NCBI RefSeq assembly: GCF_052115025.1
Contig: NZ_JBFRFW010000023.1
Coordinates: 1 to 64,000, forward strand
Direction: 5' to 3'
From: Bradyrhizobium_A sp052115025
Lineage (GTDB): Bacteria; Pseudomonadota; Alphaproteobacteria; Rhizobiales; Xanthobacteraceae
Length of the DNA stretch: 64,000 nt
Position numbers and translations under genes: made by a program. The notes under the pieces were generated by a model. It was not told where the DNA came from and searched no databases. It worked only from the letters and a program-made list of their open reading frames with translations. This document shows, piece by piece, positions 31,890 to 41,023 of the stretch (position 1 is its first letter; the number at the start of each line of letters is the position of its first letter).

Positions 31890-34010
31890 TCAGAGGCAGG
31901 AACCGTCGCCGGATGAGCCGCCGCTTGGACAGGGCGTCTGCTTGGACAGCTTCTCGATCTTCATTTTCGCGGCCAGCTGCGCCACGGTGTCGAACGGGCT
32001 GCGCGGGGCGAGCTCGGTAGCGCGGCGCAGATCGGCAGACGCACGATCGGGACGGTTGGTCGCCTCATAGACACGCGCCCGCGCCCAGTAGGCCTCGATG
32101 GTCTCCTGATCCTTGAGCACCGTGTCGAGGTCGCCGAGCGCGGCGTCGTAGTCCTTCAACGCCGAGCGCGCCATGCCGCGCACCAGGAAAGCATCGAGCG
32201 CATTGGGGCGCAGCAGGATGACGCCGTTGACATCATCGAGCGCCTTTGCCGGTTCGCCGCGACCGAGATAGGCGCGGCCACGCAGCACGCGGGCGTAGAG
32301 GTCGTAGCGTGAATTGCCGACCAGCGGATCGAGCACGACGATGGCCCGGTCGTATTGCGACGACCCCAGCATCGCGACGCCACGCGCCAGCAGCGCCAAT
32401 GCGTGGCGCGGATTGCGCTCCAGCACGCGGTCGATCTCGGGAACGGCTTCCGCAGAATTGCCCTTCATCAGCAATGCGAGGGCGCGCGCAGCACGCGCCT
32501 CGTCGTTGAGCGGCGTCAGCACCAACGCCTGGTCGAGATCGACCAGCGCCTTGGGCACGTTGCCAAGGAACACGTAAGTCTCGCCGCGGCCGGCGAACGC
32601 GCTGCCGTCCTTCGGGTTGAACTCGACCGCGCGGTCGAAGCTCGTGAGTGCGTGGGCAAGCTTGCCAATGCTCAGGTACGTGTAGCCCAGGCCGTCATGG
32701 GCAACCGCGCTCCTGGGATCGATCGCCAGCGCCCGTGTCAGCTCGCTCACGGCGCGGTCGGTCTGGCGCATCTCGCGGAGCACGTTGGCGTGCAGCACCA
32801 AGAGCGGCACGTCGTTGGGACGCTGGCGCAGCAGCTCGTCGAGATCGGTGAGCGCCTGCGCCGCACGCGCCAGCGACAGGTAGGCGGTGACGCGCAGCAG
32901 CCGCGCCTCGGCATAATTCGGATCGAGGCTCAGCGCGCGGTCGAGCAGCGGCAGCGCCTCCTGGGCGCGGCGCAGCTGGATCAGCGACTTGGCCTCCCGT
33001 GTCAGCGTCTGCGCCGTGCCCGCGGCCGGGCCGGGCGGCAAAGCGGGGAGCACCACGGGCGGCGGCGCGGCAGTCGCCGACCGCGTCGCCGCGGGGGGCG
33101 CGGCCGGCGCGGTCGCCCGCGACAGCTCGGCCTGCATCGCCACCGCCTGCTGGCGCGCGTCCTGGATCTGCCGGCCGCCCGGCTGCACCTTCAGCGCGGC
33201 GTCGAAATCGGCAATCGCGCGCGCGTAGTCGCCGCGGCTGAGATAGAGGTTGCCGCGGTTGAAGTACGCGCCGACGTTCGTCTGCCGGCTCAGCACGATG
33301 GCGCGGCTGAAGTCTTCCATCGCATGGTCGATGTCGCCCTTGTGGCGATAGATATCGCCGCGCATGAAGTACGCGCCCTGTGTGTTCGGCGCGATCGCGA
33401 TGGCGGCCTCGACATCGGCCATGGCCTTGTCGAATTGCCCCAGGACGAGATAGGCGCGGCTGCGCTGCACCCGCAGGTCGGCGAAGTCGGGACGCAGCGC
33501 CACGCCCTGGTCGAAGTCGGCCAGCGCCTTCGCCACGTCCTTCTGCGCCAGCCGCACGTCGCCGCGCGCCATGTACGCCGCCGGCGATTGCGGATCGATC
33601 GCGAACGCGCGCTCGATGTCGGCGAGCGCCGGATCGAGGTTGCCCTTGAGCAGATTGACGAAGCTGTGGTTCAACAGCACCGACACCGACTTGTCGTCGA
33701 TCTGCATCGCCGCGTCGGCGTCGGCCATCGCCGCATCGTAGTTCCGGCGCTGGCCCTTGACGCGTGAGCGCGTGACGAAGGCCTGGGCGCGATCGCTCGC
33801 CGGCCGCGTCGCATCGTCGATGATCGCGCTGCAGGCCGCCTCGGTCCTGTCGGTCAGGAGCTGCTGGCAGTCGCCCATGTCGGCCGCACGGGCCGCCGGC
33901 GGCCATGCGATGCCCGGCAGCATCACCAGCAGCGCCAGGCCGCCGCACGCGGCCCACAGCCATTGGTTGGCCGGCAAGCCGCCCGCCCTGGTCAGCTTCG
34001 CGACGGACAT
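31890..34010 (-). CDS. Large exported TPR-repeat protein
   Basis: A 706-residue protein with a membrane-targeting N-terminus (LWAACGGLALLVMLPGIAW, cleavage near ARA-AD). It has about 14 tetratricopeptide repeats in two blocks, separated by an Ala/Pro-rich linker at about residues 310-345. Typical repeats are SPAAYMARGDVRLAQKDVAK and EALPLLDRALSLDPNYAEAR. It ends with a short cysteine-containing tail (TPCPSGGSSGDGSCL). TPR proteins act as scaffolds; a periplasmic role is inferred. ATG 34010 follows GGGGTGG and keeps the whole signal; the ORF start at 34043 is less likely. Confidence 0.82.
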   Translation of the reverse strand: MSVAKLTRAGGLPANQWLWAACGGLALLVMLPGIAWPPAARAADMGDCQQLLTDRTEAACSAIIDDATRPASDRAQAFVTRSRVKGQRRNYDAAMADADAAMQIDDKSVSVLLNHSFVNLLKGNLDPALADIERAFAIDPQSPAAYMARGDVRLAQKDVAKALADFDQGVALRPDFADLRVQRSRAYLVLGQFDKAMADVEAAIAIAPNTQGAYFMRGDIYRHKGDIDHAMEDFSRAIVLSRQTNVGAYFNRGNLYLSRGDYARAIADFDAALKVQPGGRQIQDARQQAVAMQAELSRATAPAAPPAATRSATAAPPPVVLPALPPGPAAGTAQTLTREAKSLIQLRRAQEALPLLDRALSLDPNYAEARLLRVTAYLSLARAAQALTDLDELLRQRPNDVPLLVLHANVLREMRQTDRAVSELTRALAIDPRSAVAHDGLGYTYLSIGKLAHALTSFDRAVEFNPKDGSAFAGRGETYVFLGNVPKALVDLDQALVLTPLNDEARAARALALLMKGNSAEAVPEIDRVLERNPRHALALLARGVAMLGSSQYDRAIVVLDPLVGNSRYDLYARVLRGRAYLGRGEPAKALDDVNGVILLRPNALDAFLVRGMARSALKDYDAALGDLDTVLKDQETIEAYWARARVYEATNRPDRASADLRRATELAPRSPFDTVAQLAAKMKIEKLSKQTPCPSGGSSGDGSCL

Positions 34011-34085
34011 GTCCACCCCGGCTCCAATTGTGACAGCCGGCAAGCTAGCGCAAAAGTTGAGTCCTCTCCAGCCCGGCGAGGGCCT

Positions 34086-35276
34086 TCAGCGGTCACGGTC
34101 CGCGCGCTGCGGCCGAAATGCCACGGCGAGCCAAGCCGCGGCGACGGCGACCAGCGCGGCGGTGATGAACGACAGCACGAGCGCGCCGGCTTCGCCGAAG
34201 CGGCCGATCACCGCGGCGTAGGCGAGCGGCGCCGCGGCCGACACAATGAAGCCCGGCACCAATAGCCGCCCGACCAGCGCGCCGTAGCTGCGCGGGTCGA
34301 ACAGCATCAGGGGCAGCGTGCCGCGGGTGATGGTGACGATGCCGTTGGCTGCGCCATAGACGAAGGCGAACGCCAGCGCCGCTGCGCCGGCCTCGCCGCT
34401 GAACAGCCCGGCGACGAAGGCGAACGGCAGCGTCGCACAGGCGAGAAGATTGAGCGCGAGCGGATGCAGCCTGCCGCCGAACAGCACCTCGAGCAGCCGC
34501 GCCGACGACTGGCCGATGCCGCGCAGCGTCGCCACCCACACCGCGGTCGCCGCGGCAACGCCAAGGCCGGCGAGGATCGCGATCATGTGCGCCGACATCG
34601 CCGCGTTGAGGACGTTGGTGCCCATCACGATCGCCGCATAGAGCGCGCCGGCCAGCGCGCGCTGGCGCCCGGTCCGCGCCAGCGGCCGCGGCGGCGGCGC
34701 GGCCGACGTCGCCTGCGCCTCATGACGGCCGGACGGCAGCGACAGATGCAGCGGAATCGTGAGCAGCGCAAAGCCGGCATAGGCCAGCACCGCGCCGCGC
34801 CAACCGGCATGCTCGGCGATGACATGGCCGAGCGGCCAGAACACCGTGGAGGCGAGCCCGCCGGGCAGCGTGATCTGCGACATCGCCCGCCGCGCCGCGA
34901 TGCCGCCGAGCCGCGCCAGCGCCGCGAACGCCGCATCATAGAGCGTCAGCCGCATGGCGAGGCCGAGACAGATCCAGGCAGTGAAATACAGCACCACGCC
35001 GTGGCTCAGCGCCAGCAGCACGCAACCTGTGGCGCTCAGCAGCGCGCCGGCGTTCATCACCATCCGGCCGCCGTGACGGTCGATCAGGCCGCCGATCAGC
35101 GGCGAACTCAGGCCCATCACCAGCAGCGCCAGCGAGAAGCCACCATAGGCGAGGCCGCGCGACAGCCCGAGATCGGCTGCGATCGCCTCGCCGAAGCCGC
35201 CGATCAGGTAATAGGACGTGCCCCAGGAGATCAGCTGCGCAAGGCCGAGGCAGACGACGGTCGAACGCGGGATCAC
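34086..35276 (-). CDS. MFS transporter
   Basis: A 396-residue major facilitator protein with about 12 hydrophobic segments. The loop after helix 2 has the family pattern GLIDRHGGRMVMNAGALLSA, and a central cytoplasmic loop (PSGRHEAQATSAAPPPRPLA) divides the halves. The open frame runs to 35480, but GTG 35276 overlaps the GNAT stop by four bases (GTGA) and gives the normal family start IPRSTVVCLGLAQL. It is transcribed with the acetyltransferase gene. The pair suggests acetylation plus export of a toxic amine or amino-acid analogue, by inference only. Confidence 0.85.
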   Translation of the reverse strand: MIPRSTVVCLGLAQLISWGTSYYLIGGFGEAIAADLGLSRGLAYGGFSLALLVMGLSSPLIGGLIDRHGGRMVMNAGALLSATGCVLLALSHGVVLYFTAWICLGLAMRLTLYDAAFAALARLGGIAARRAMSQITLPGGLASTVFWPLGHVIAEHAGWRGAVLAYAGFALLTIPLHLSLPSGRHEAQATSAAPPPRPLARTGRQRALAGALYAAIVMGTNVLNAAMSAHMIAILAGLGVAAATAVWVATLRGIGQSSARLLEVLFGGRLHPLALNLLACATLPFAFVAGLFSGEAGAAALAFAFVYGAANGIVTITRGTLPLMLFDPRSYGALVGRLLVPGFIVSAAAPLAYAAVIGRFGEAGALVLSFITAALVAVAAAWLAVAFRPQRADRDR

Positions 35277-35872
35277 CGGAGCGCGTCTCCCGCCGCGCCC
35301 TGCGGCAGCGTGCCGTCGCCCGCCCCGAGCGGGCGCGCCATCAGCACCGTGTCGACCCAGCGGCCGAGCTTGAAGCCCACCGAGGTCAACGTTCCCACCG
35401 GGCGAAAGCCGTGCCGGCGGTGCAGCGCCAGCGAGGCGGCGTTGCCGCTGTTGCCGATGACCGCGATCATCTGCCGCCACGGCCCCTGCTCGCAGCGCGC
35501 GATCAGCGCCGCGAGCAGCGCCGAGCCGATGCCCTGCCCGCCGAGCCCGTCTGCGAGATAGACCGAGTTCTCGACCGTGAAGCGGTAGGCGGGGCGCGGC
35601 CGGTAGGCCGAGGCATAGGCGTAGCCGAGCACGCGGCCCGCGCGCTCGGCGACAAGATAGGGCAGCGCGAGCGCCCGCACGGCGGCGAACCGTGCCGCCA
35701 TCTCCTCAGGGACCGGCGGCACCTCCTCGAAGGTCGACAGGCTGTGTCTCACGTGAAACGCGTAGATCCCGGCGATCGCCGCGATGTCGGCGGCCGTGGC
35801 GTCGCGGATGCGCAACGGCGCGGGCGCGGCAGGGGAGACGTCGGTGGAGAGCGGGGATCGATCTGAAGTCAT
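35273..35872 (-). CDS. GNAT acetyltransferase, phosphinothricin N-acetyltransferase-like
   Basis: A 199-residue GNAT-fold enzyme with the opening LRIRDATAADIAAIAGIYAF and the acetyl-CoA binding stretch VYLADGLGGQGIGSALLAAL. It also has IAVIGNSGNAASLALHRRHG and GTLTSVGFKLGRWVDTVLMA, which match the PAT/Bar group. Members acetylate phosphinothricin, methionine sulfone/sulfoximine or similar amino-acid analogues. It is first in an operon with an MFS transporter and divergent from a LysR regulator. The exact substrate cannot be told from sequence. Confidence 0.87.
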   Translation of the reverse strand: MTSDRSPLSTDVSPAAPAPLRIRDATAADIAAIAGIYAFHVRHSLSTFEEVPPVPEEMAARFAAVRALALPYLVAERAGRVLGYAYASAYRPRPAYRFTVENSVYLADGLGGQGIGSALLAALIARCEQGPWRQMIAVIGNSGNAASLALHRRHGFRPVGTLTSVGFKLGRWVDTVLMARPLGAGDGTLPQGAAGDALR

Positions 35873-35930
35873 GGCCGCAGTCTGGCCCGGTGGCGGCCAT
35901 AAAAGAAGCTTTGCCAGATTATACGTTGCA

Positions 35931-35943
35931 TGAGAAATTCTTA
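35931..35943. promoter_or_regulatory. Possible LysR binding dyad
   Basis: TGAGAA-A-TTCTTA is an imperfect inverted repeat four bases before the LysR start and about 60 bases from the divergent GNAT start. The intervening ATTATACGTTGC stretch is AT-rich. Evidence is position plus weak symmetry. Confidence 0.35.
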
Positions 35944-35946
35944 TCC

Positions 35947-36876
35947 ATGAGCACGCTTCGCCGCTCGCCGGCCCCGCCCACCGACCTCAACCTCGACCAG
36001 CTGCGCAGCTTCCGCGACGTCATCGCGCTCGGCAGCTTCTCCGCCGCCGCCGAGCGCGCCGAGCTGTCGCAGCCGGCGATCAGCCTCAAGGTGCGGGCGC
36101 TGGAGCGCCACCTCGGCGTCACACTGATCGAGCGTGTCGGCCGGCGCGCGATGCCGACCGCGGCGGGCGCCGAGCTGCTGACCCATGCGGCGCGGATCGA
36201 GGCCGAGGTCGAGGCCGCCTGCGCGGCGATGGCGCGCCACGCCACCGGCACGCTCGGGCGAGTGCGGCTCGGCACCGGCGCCACCGCCTGCATCTTCGTG
36301 CTGCCGCCGCTGCTGCGCGAGCTGCGCCGCCGCCTGCCCGGCCTCGACATCTCCGTGACCACCGGCGACGCGCTCGACGTCACCAAGGCGGTCGAGGACA
36401 GCAGCATCGACATCGGCCTCGTCACCCTGCCCGCCTCCGGCCGCGCGCTCGAAGTGACGCCGGTGCTCGACGATCCGTTCCTGGTGATCGCTCCGCCGAA
36501 GACGCAGCTCCCCGCCCGCGTGACGCCGGCGATGCTCGCCGCGCTGCCGGTGCTGCTGCCCGGCGGCAACACGCGGCGGCTGGTGGAAGGCTGGTTCGCG
36601 GCGAGCGGCGTCAGCCTGCGCCCGGTGATGCAGCTCGCGAGCGTCGAGGCGATCAAGGAACTGGTCGCCGCCGGCCTCGGCTGCGCGGTGCTGCCCGGCA
36701 TGGCGCTGCGCCGCGACGGCGGTGCGCGCAGCGCCGCGACGCGATCGCTGGTGATCCGGCCGCTGTCGCCGCGCCTGCAGCGCACGCTCGCCGTCGTCGT
36801 GCGCCGCGACCGGCCGCTGCATCGCGGCCTGCGTGAAACACTGCAGGCCTTGAAGGGCCTCGCGAAAACGCCGTGA
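35947..36876 (+). CDS. LysR family transcriptional regulator
   Basis: A 309-residue LysR regulator. The N-terminal helix-turn-helix is LDQLRSFRDVIALGSFSAAA through LSQPAISLKVRALERHLGVT. The C-terminal half is a periplasmic-binding-protein-like effector domain (LGTGATACIFVLPPLLRELR, VEAIKELVAAGLGCAVLPGM). It is divergent from the GNAT-MFS operon with a 74-base shared promoter region and most likely controls that operon. ATG 35947 is the start that fits the family; the open frame upstream is read-through. Confidence 0.88.
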   Translation: MSTLRRSPAPPTDLNLDQLRSFRDVIALGSFSAAAERAELSQPAISLKVRALERHLGVTLIERVGRRAMPTAAGAELLTHAARIEAEVEAACAAMARHATGTLGRVRLGTGATACIFVLPPLLRELRRRLPGLDISVTTGDALDVTKAVEDSSIDIGLVTLPASGRALEVTPVLDDPFLVIAPPKTQLPARVTPAMLAALPVLLPGGNTRRLVEGWFAASGVSLRPVMQLASVEAIKELVAAGLGCAVLPGMALRRDGGARSAATRSLVIRPLSPRLQRTLAVVVRRDRPLHRGLRETLQALKGLAKTP

Positions 36877-37009
36877 AACACATGACACATCCACGCGCCG
36901 CGATTTCGCAGCGTCGCGTGCAAAGAACTCATGCAGCTGTGAGCGGAATGTGGTAGGATGCGCGCGTGCGATGATGTCGGCCCGTGGACCGGATTTTTTG
37001 TCGGCACGT

Positions 37010-37090
37010 TTCCAGATTTCAAGCGTTCCAGATTTCAAGCTCTTCCTGATTTCAAGACTTCCTGATTTCAAGGCTTCCTGATTTCAAATC
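37010..37090. repeat. Five-copy 16-bp tandem repeat TTCC(A/T)GATTTCAAG
   Basis: Copies start at 37010, 37026, 37043, 37059 and 37075, with periods of 16, 17, 16 and 16 bases. The core TTCCTGATTTCAAG is AT-rich within a GC-rich genome and lies about 220 bases upstream of the three-gene cassette at 37312. The remainder of 36877-37311 shows no gene. There is no CRISPR-like spacer. Confidence 0.85.
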
Positions 37091-37311
37091 TGTGGTTTCA
37101 GTCGGAATGGATTGCCGGAGGCGGATCGCCTCCCTGCTCACGATCGAAAGGCATTTCGAGACGGCGCGGTGACGCGCGTGGCCGGCGCGTCGCGGGCCGC
37201 GCCCGCCTGCTTATCGCCAGCAGCGCCGGACATGAGCCAAAGACATGGGCCAAAGAAAAGACATGAGCCAAACAGGACATTTGGCAACGCCAGCAAGTTG
37301 CGAGGACTGCG

Positions 37312-38112
37312 ATGGGCGGCGACAACGCGAAAGACCCCTGCGAGGAGGCGGGCCTCGCCTGGATCAACGGCCTCATGGCGCTGAAGAAAGCCTACAAGGC
37401 CCTCGCCGACGCCGAAGCGTCGCATGATCCGGACAGCATCGAGACCGCCAGCGCTGACGCCCGGGAAAAGCACGACGCCTTCAACAAGGCACGCGAGGCG
37501 GTGAAGAAGCACTGCGACGGCCCGCGCACCCATCGCTGGCCGCTCGGCAACGGCATCGAGGTGCAGGTCGATCCCGACGACGACCTCACCATCAACCAGT
37601 ATCGCGCGCTGATGATCCTGATCGGTCTCGGCAAGACGGCGACCGAAGGCACCCTGATCATTCTCGACCCCAAGGAAGCCCCGCGACCGCCGGCCTTTGA
37701 GCCGAACAAGAAGCTCGGCGGCACCTACGTCTATGAAGATGACGGCGGCGACAAGCGCGACATCATCACCATCTATGACTGGAACCACAAGGGTGACCTG
37801 TTCGCGATGCCGCAGCTCAAGCTGCTGCTCAAGCACGAGATGGGTCACCGCGTGCGGCGGCTGCTCGACGACCCGGCCAGGAAGAACGACGACCACAAGA
37901 CCGGCAAGGAGCTGTGGGACGAGTTCTGGAACGGCAGCACCGGCGACAAGCCGAACAGCACCCCGACGGCCAAGGGCGGCAAGATGCCGAACGACTATGC
38001 CGGCCACACCGCCGGCGAGGGTTTCGCCGTGTGCTTCGAGCTCTACTACGACAAGGAGCCGCTCGACGACGCGGTGAAGAAGAAGCTCGAGGAGATCATG
38101 AAACTGTTGTGA
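37312..38112 (+). CDS. HExxH metallopeptidase-like protein of unknown family
   Basis: A 266-residue protein without a signal peptide. The helical, charged N-terminus (~residues 18-75, GLMALKKAYKALADAEASHD) is followed by a domain with the zinc motif KHEMGHRV (His175, Glu176, His179). About 50 residues later comes GHTAGEGFAVCFELYY, where a glutamate could be the third ligand, as in E-(x)-FA-type gluzincins such as anthrax-toxin lethal-factor-like domains. That comparison is by eye. GAGGA precedes ATG 37312 by five bases. It is first of three closely spaced genes and may be a secreted or injected effector or a processing enzyme. Confidence 0.65.
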   Translation: MGGDNAKDPCEEAGLAWINGLMALKKAYKALADAEASHDPDSIETASADAREKHDAFNKAREAVKKHCDGPRTHRWPLGNGIEVQVDPDDDLTINQYRALMILIGLGKTATEGTLIILDPKEAPRPPAFEPNKKLGGTYVYEDDGGDKRDIITIYDWNHKGDLFAMPQLKLLLKHEMGHRVRRLLDDPARKNDDHKTGKELWDEFWNGSTGDKPNSTPTAKGGKMPNDYAGHTAGEGFAVCFELYYDKEPLDDAVKKKLEEIMKLL

Positions 38113-38120
38113 GGCCGGTC

Positions 38121-38312
38121 ATGCCACGCGAGACCACACAGACTGTCTATCTCGACGCGCAGCAGAATTTTGCGCCCCCCGACCGCGCCGTCTGGATGGT
38201 GGAAACCACCCTCGACGCGGCCGGACACGTCGTCAGGGAAAACTGGATCGCGATCCATCACCCGCTGCAGGCAATCAAGCCGATCCCGACAGGAGCTGGC
38301 CATGGGCGATAA
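38121..38312 (+). CDS. Small protein of the HExxH cassette
   Basis: A 63-residue protein (MPRETTQTVYLDAQQNFAPP ... MVETTLDAAGHVVRENWIAI) with no signal or membrane segment. ATG 38121 has GAGG six bases upstream, eight bases after the metallopeptidase stop, and its end overlaps the next gene by 11 bases. Tight spacing on both sides argues that it is real. No family is recognised. By size and position it could be a chaperone, immunity or adaptor protein, but nothing in the sequence proves this. Confidence 0.6.
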   Translation: MPRETTQTVYLDAQQNFAPPDRAVWMVETTLDAAGHVVRENWIAIHHPLQAIKPIPTGAGHGR

Positions 38313-39363
38313 TGCCACCGAGAAAGCCTTCGAGACCATGATGGAAGTGGATGCGCTGGCGCAGAAGCACCTGGCGACCAAGGCCGGCGTCACCGTCGAC
38401 CAGTTCCAGGTCGAGATGTGGCAGAAGCTGAGCGCGCTCGGCGCCGCCAAGGAGATGCAGACCACCGGGCTCGGCGAGGAGATCGCCCAGCACGGCTTCA
38501 AGACCAGCAAGGGCACCGAGATCTGGATCGCGCAGCCGATCGGCACCAGCGCCGCCGGCGATCCCATCATCGTCGGCAGCGAAAGCGTCAACGCCCAGCG
38601 CAATGTCGATCTGATGTTCGTGCGCTACACCAAGACGGGCAGGAAGATCACCGCGATCGAATTGACCGGCATGGACAACTATTCGACCAGCCCGGACACC
38701 GGCGGCACCAAGCATTTCGACCGCAAGGAGCAGGTCATGAAGGCCTGGGAGATCAAGTTCCAGGACAAGTATCCGGACGCCCGCATCAATGTCCGCTTCG
38801 ACAAGAACGACTCCTTCTTCTGGCGCGACAAGCTGCGCGAGCTCAAGAAGCTGGAGGGCGAACTGTCCCTGGTCAACGGCAATGCGGCCAAGCTCAAGAC
38901 GCTGGAAAAGCAGATCGCCGGCGTCAGCGAGCAGCTCGAGGCCGATGCGCTGAAGGTGGCGCAGAACGAGGCCAAGGAGGTGTTCGCGCCGCTCGCCAAG
39001 GGCCTGCTCAGCGCGGCCAAGACCAGCGCCTCGCTGGCAGGCATCGCCTGGAAGGGCAAGGAGCTGACCGATATCGAGTTCAAGCTCTACACCTCGGAAT
39101 CACTGCACCGCCTGATGGTCGCGATCAAGGACGAGGACACGGTGCGCATCCACCATGCCCAGAAGCTGCTGAAGGAGGCGACGCGGCCCGACGCGCAGGA
39201 ACTGCTGCAGGACTTCGTCAAGCTCGCCTTCGGCACCGTGATCGGCTGGGACGCCTGGGAGAAGTTCATCGACTTCCTCACCGCGGAATGGACCAAGGCG
39301 GCGGCCGAAGCCAAGCAGAAATTGAAGGAGGCAGCAGAGGCCGAGGCCGGCAGCGGGCGCTAG
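38302..39363 (+). CDS. Unrecognised coiled-coil protein of the HExxH cassette
   Basis: A 353-residue soluble protein. The N-terminal ~170 residues hold a mixed alpha/beta part with NVDLMFVRYTKTGRKITAIE, where the D...E spacing vaguely recalls a PD-(D/E)xK core but no lysine follows. Residues ~180-235 are a likely coiled coil (LRELKKLEGELSLVNGNAAK, LKTLEKQIAGVSEQLEADAL). The C-terminus is helical and ends AKQKLKEAAEAEAGSGR. AGGAG precedes ATG 38302, which overlaps the small gene before it. I do not recognise the family; it shares its fate with the metallopeptidase through operon structure. Confidence 0.65.
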   Translation: MGDNATEKAFETMMEVDALAQKHLATKAGVTVDQFQVEMWQKLSALGAAKEMQTTGLGEEIAQHGFKTSKGTEIWIAQPIGTSAAGDPIIVGSESVNAQRNVDLMFVRYTKTGRKITAIELTGMDNYSTSPDTGGTKHFDRKEQVMKAWEIKFQDKYPDARINVRFDKNDSFFWRDKLRELKKLEGELSLVNGNAAKLKTLEKQIAGVSEQLEADALKVAQNEAKEVFAPLAKGLLSAAKTSASLAGIAWKGKELTDIEFKLYTSESLHRLMVAIKDEDTVRIHHAQKLLKEATRPDAQELLQDFVKLAFGTVIGWDAWEKFIDFLTAEWTKAAAEAKQKLKEAAEAEAGSGR

Positions 39364-39554
39364 ACGACAGCCGATCGCGACGATTGTGGCGCAAGCCGCG
39401 TGCGGATGACAGATCGTCCCGATCGGGATCGTCCGGCGGCGCAAAACGGCGTTGAAGGTCATGCCCGGCTGACGGCGCGTCGGCGCGACGTTATCATGCC
39501 CCGTCCATCCCGGCCGGATGGGCCATGCCGCGGCATGCAGTCCCCGGGGGTGTC

Positions 39555-39941
39555 ATGATCGACCATATCTCGATCGCGGTGCGCGACCTTGTCGCGAGCG
39601 CTCGGTTCTACCAGGCAGTGCTGGAGCCGCTCGGCTTCACGCGCCTCATCGCGCGGCCGACCACGGTCGGCTTCGGCATCAAGTATCCGGAGTTCTGGCT
39701 CAACGCCCGCCCGGCGATGTCCCCGATCGCCGACGACACCGGCGTGCACATCTGCCTGCGCGCCCGCAGTCCCGAGGCGGTGGACGAATTCCATGCCCGC
39801 GCCCTCGCCCAGGGCGGACGCGACGACGGCGCGCCCGGGCCGCGCGAGGCCGCCATGGTGACCTACTACGCCGCCTTCATCCGCGACCTCGACGGCAACA
39901 AGATCGAGGTGATGACCGTGCCGCAGACGGCCGGCGCCTGA
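39555..39941 (+). CDS. VOC family protein (glyoxalase/bleomycin-resistance-like)
   Basis: A 128-residue single-domain vicinal-oxygen-chelate protein. The opening MIDHISIAVRDLVASARFYQ and the ending FIRDLDGNKIEVM are hallmark ends of the two beta-alpha-beta modules. The metal-ligand His4 and the C-terminal Glu are in place. Reaction and substrate are unknown; family members include lyases, dioxygenases and binding proteins. ATG 39555 follows a G-rich ribosome site; the longer frame from 39525 adds residues not typical for the family. Confidence 0.85.
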   Translation: MIDHISIAVRDLVASARFYQAVLEPLGFTRLIARPTTVGFGIKYPEFWLNARPAMSPIADDTGVHICLRARSPEAVDEFHARALAQGGRDDGAPGPREAAMVTYYAAFIRDLDGNKIEVMTVPQTAGA

Positions 39942-40015
39942 CGGGACGCGGCGGCGCAGGCCCTGCGCCGCCGCACCGTGTCACCGCTCATGCCTCGCGT
40001 GCAGTCGCCGGCCTG

Positions 40016-41023
40016 TCAGAGATTGACCAGGCTGAGCTCGCGCTCGCCATAGCGCTGGCCTTCGATGCCCTCCGGCGTCACCGCCGCCTCGATCGCCGCC
40101 AGCGTCTGCGGCGTCAGCGCGAGCGCCAGCGTGCCGAGGTTCTCGATCAGGCGCGTGCGGCGGCGCGTGCCCGGGATCGGCACGATCCACGGCTTTTTCG
40201 CCAGCAGCCACGCCAGCGCGAGCTGGGCCGGCGTCGCATCGTGCTCGACGGCGATCGCCTTGAGCTGGTCGAGCGCGCTCTGATTGGTCTGCAGCGCCTG
40301 CGCCTGGAAGCGCGGCAGCGAGCCGCGAAAGTCGTCGGCCGCGAACGCTGCGCCGCCATCGAATGTACCGGCGAGGAAGCCGCGGCCAAGCGGACTATAT
40401 GCCACGAAGCCGATGCCGAGCTCTTCCAGCAGCGGCAGCACCTCTTGCTCGGGCTCGCGCGACCACAGCGAATACTCGCTCTGCAGCGCCGCCACCGGCA
40501 GCACCGCATGGGCACGCCGGATGGTCGCCGCGCTCGCCTCCGACAGGCCGAAATGCTTGACCTTGCCGGCCTGGACGAGATCGGCCACCGCGCCGGCGAC
40601 ATCCTCGATCGGCACCGCCGGATCGACACGGTGCTGGTAGAACAGGTCGATGCGATCGGTGCGCAGCCGCTTCAGCGACGCGTCCGCGACCTCCTTGATG
40701 TGCGCGGGACGGCTGTCGATGCCGATCGGCCACGGACCGCCGGCGGGATCGAGCTTGAATCCGAACTTGGTGGCGATCACCACCTCGTCGCGCAGCGGCG
40801 CCAGCGCCTCGCCCACCAGTTCCTCGTTGATCTTCGGGCCATAGACCTCGGCGGTGTCGAACAGGGTGACGCCGCGCGCCACCGCCTCGCGGATCAGCGC
40901 GATCATCTCGCTGCGGTCGCCGGCCGGGCCATAGGCCCAGCTCATGCCCATGCAGCCGAGCCCGAGCGCCGAGACCGCAAGCCCGCCGCGCCCAAGATGC
41001 CTTACCTGTGTTGCCGTCATCAT
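40016..41023 (-). CDS. Aldo/keto reductase
   Basis: A 335-residue NADPH-dependent oxidoreductase of the AKR13-like group. Hallmarks are ALGLGCMGMSWAYG, FDTAEVYGP with the catalytic tyrosine, VVIATKFGFKLD with the catalytic lysine and a histidine in LFYQHRVDP. Toward the C-terminus come AYSPLGRGFL and the cofactor-binding region VPIPGTRRRTRLIEN. It reduces aldehydes or ketones; the natural substrate is unknown. ATG 41023 has GGAGA five bases upstream. It is divergent from a LysR gene, which probably controls it. Confidence 0.9.
   Translation of the reverse strand: MMTATQVRHLGRGGLAVSALGLGCMGMSWAYGPAGDRSEMIALIREAVARGVTLFDTAEVYGPKINEELVGEALAPLRDEVVIATKFGFKLDPAGGPWPIGIDSRPAHIKEVADASLKRLRTDRIDLFYQHRVDPAVPIEDVAGAVADLVQAGKVKHFGLSEASAATIRRAHAVLPVAALQSEYSLWSREPEQEVLPLLEELGIGFVAYSPLGRGFLAGTFDGGAAFAADDFRGSLPRFQAQALQTNQSALDQLKAIAVEHDATPAQLALAWLLAKKPWIVPIPGTRRRTRLIENLGTLALALTPQTLAAIEAAVTPEGIEGQRYGERELSLVNL

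Noticed and set aside
37010..37090. CRISPR or iteron origin
   Set aside because: Repeats are directly adjacent with no spacers, and no replication initiator gene is near; left as an unexplained tandem repeat.
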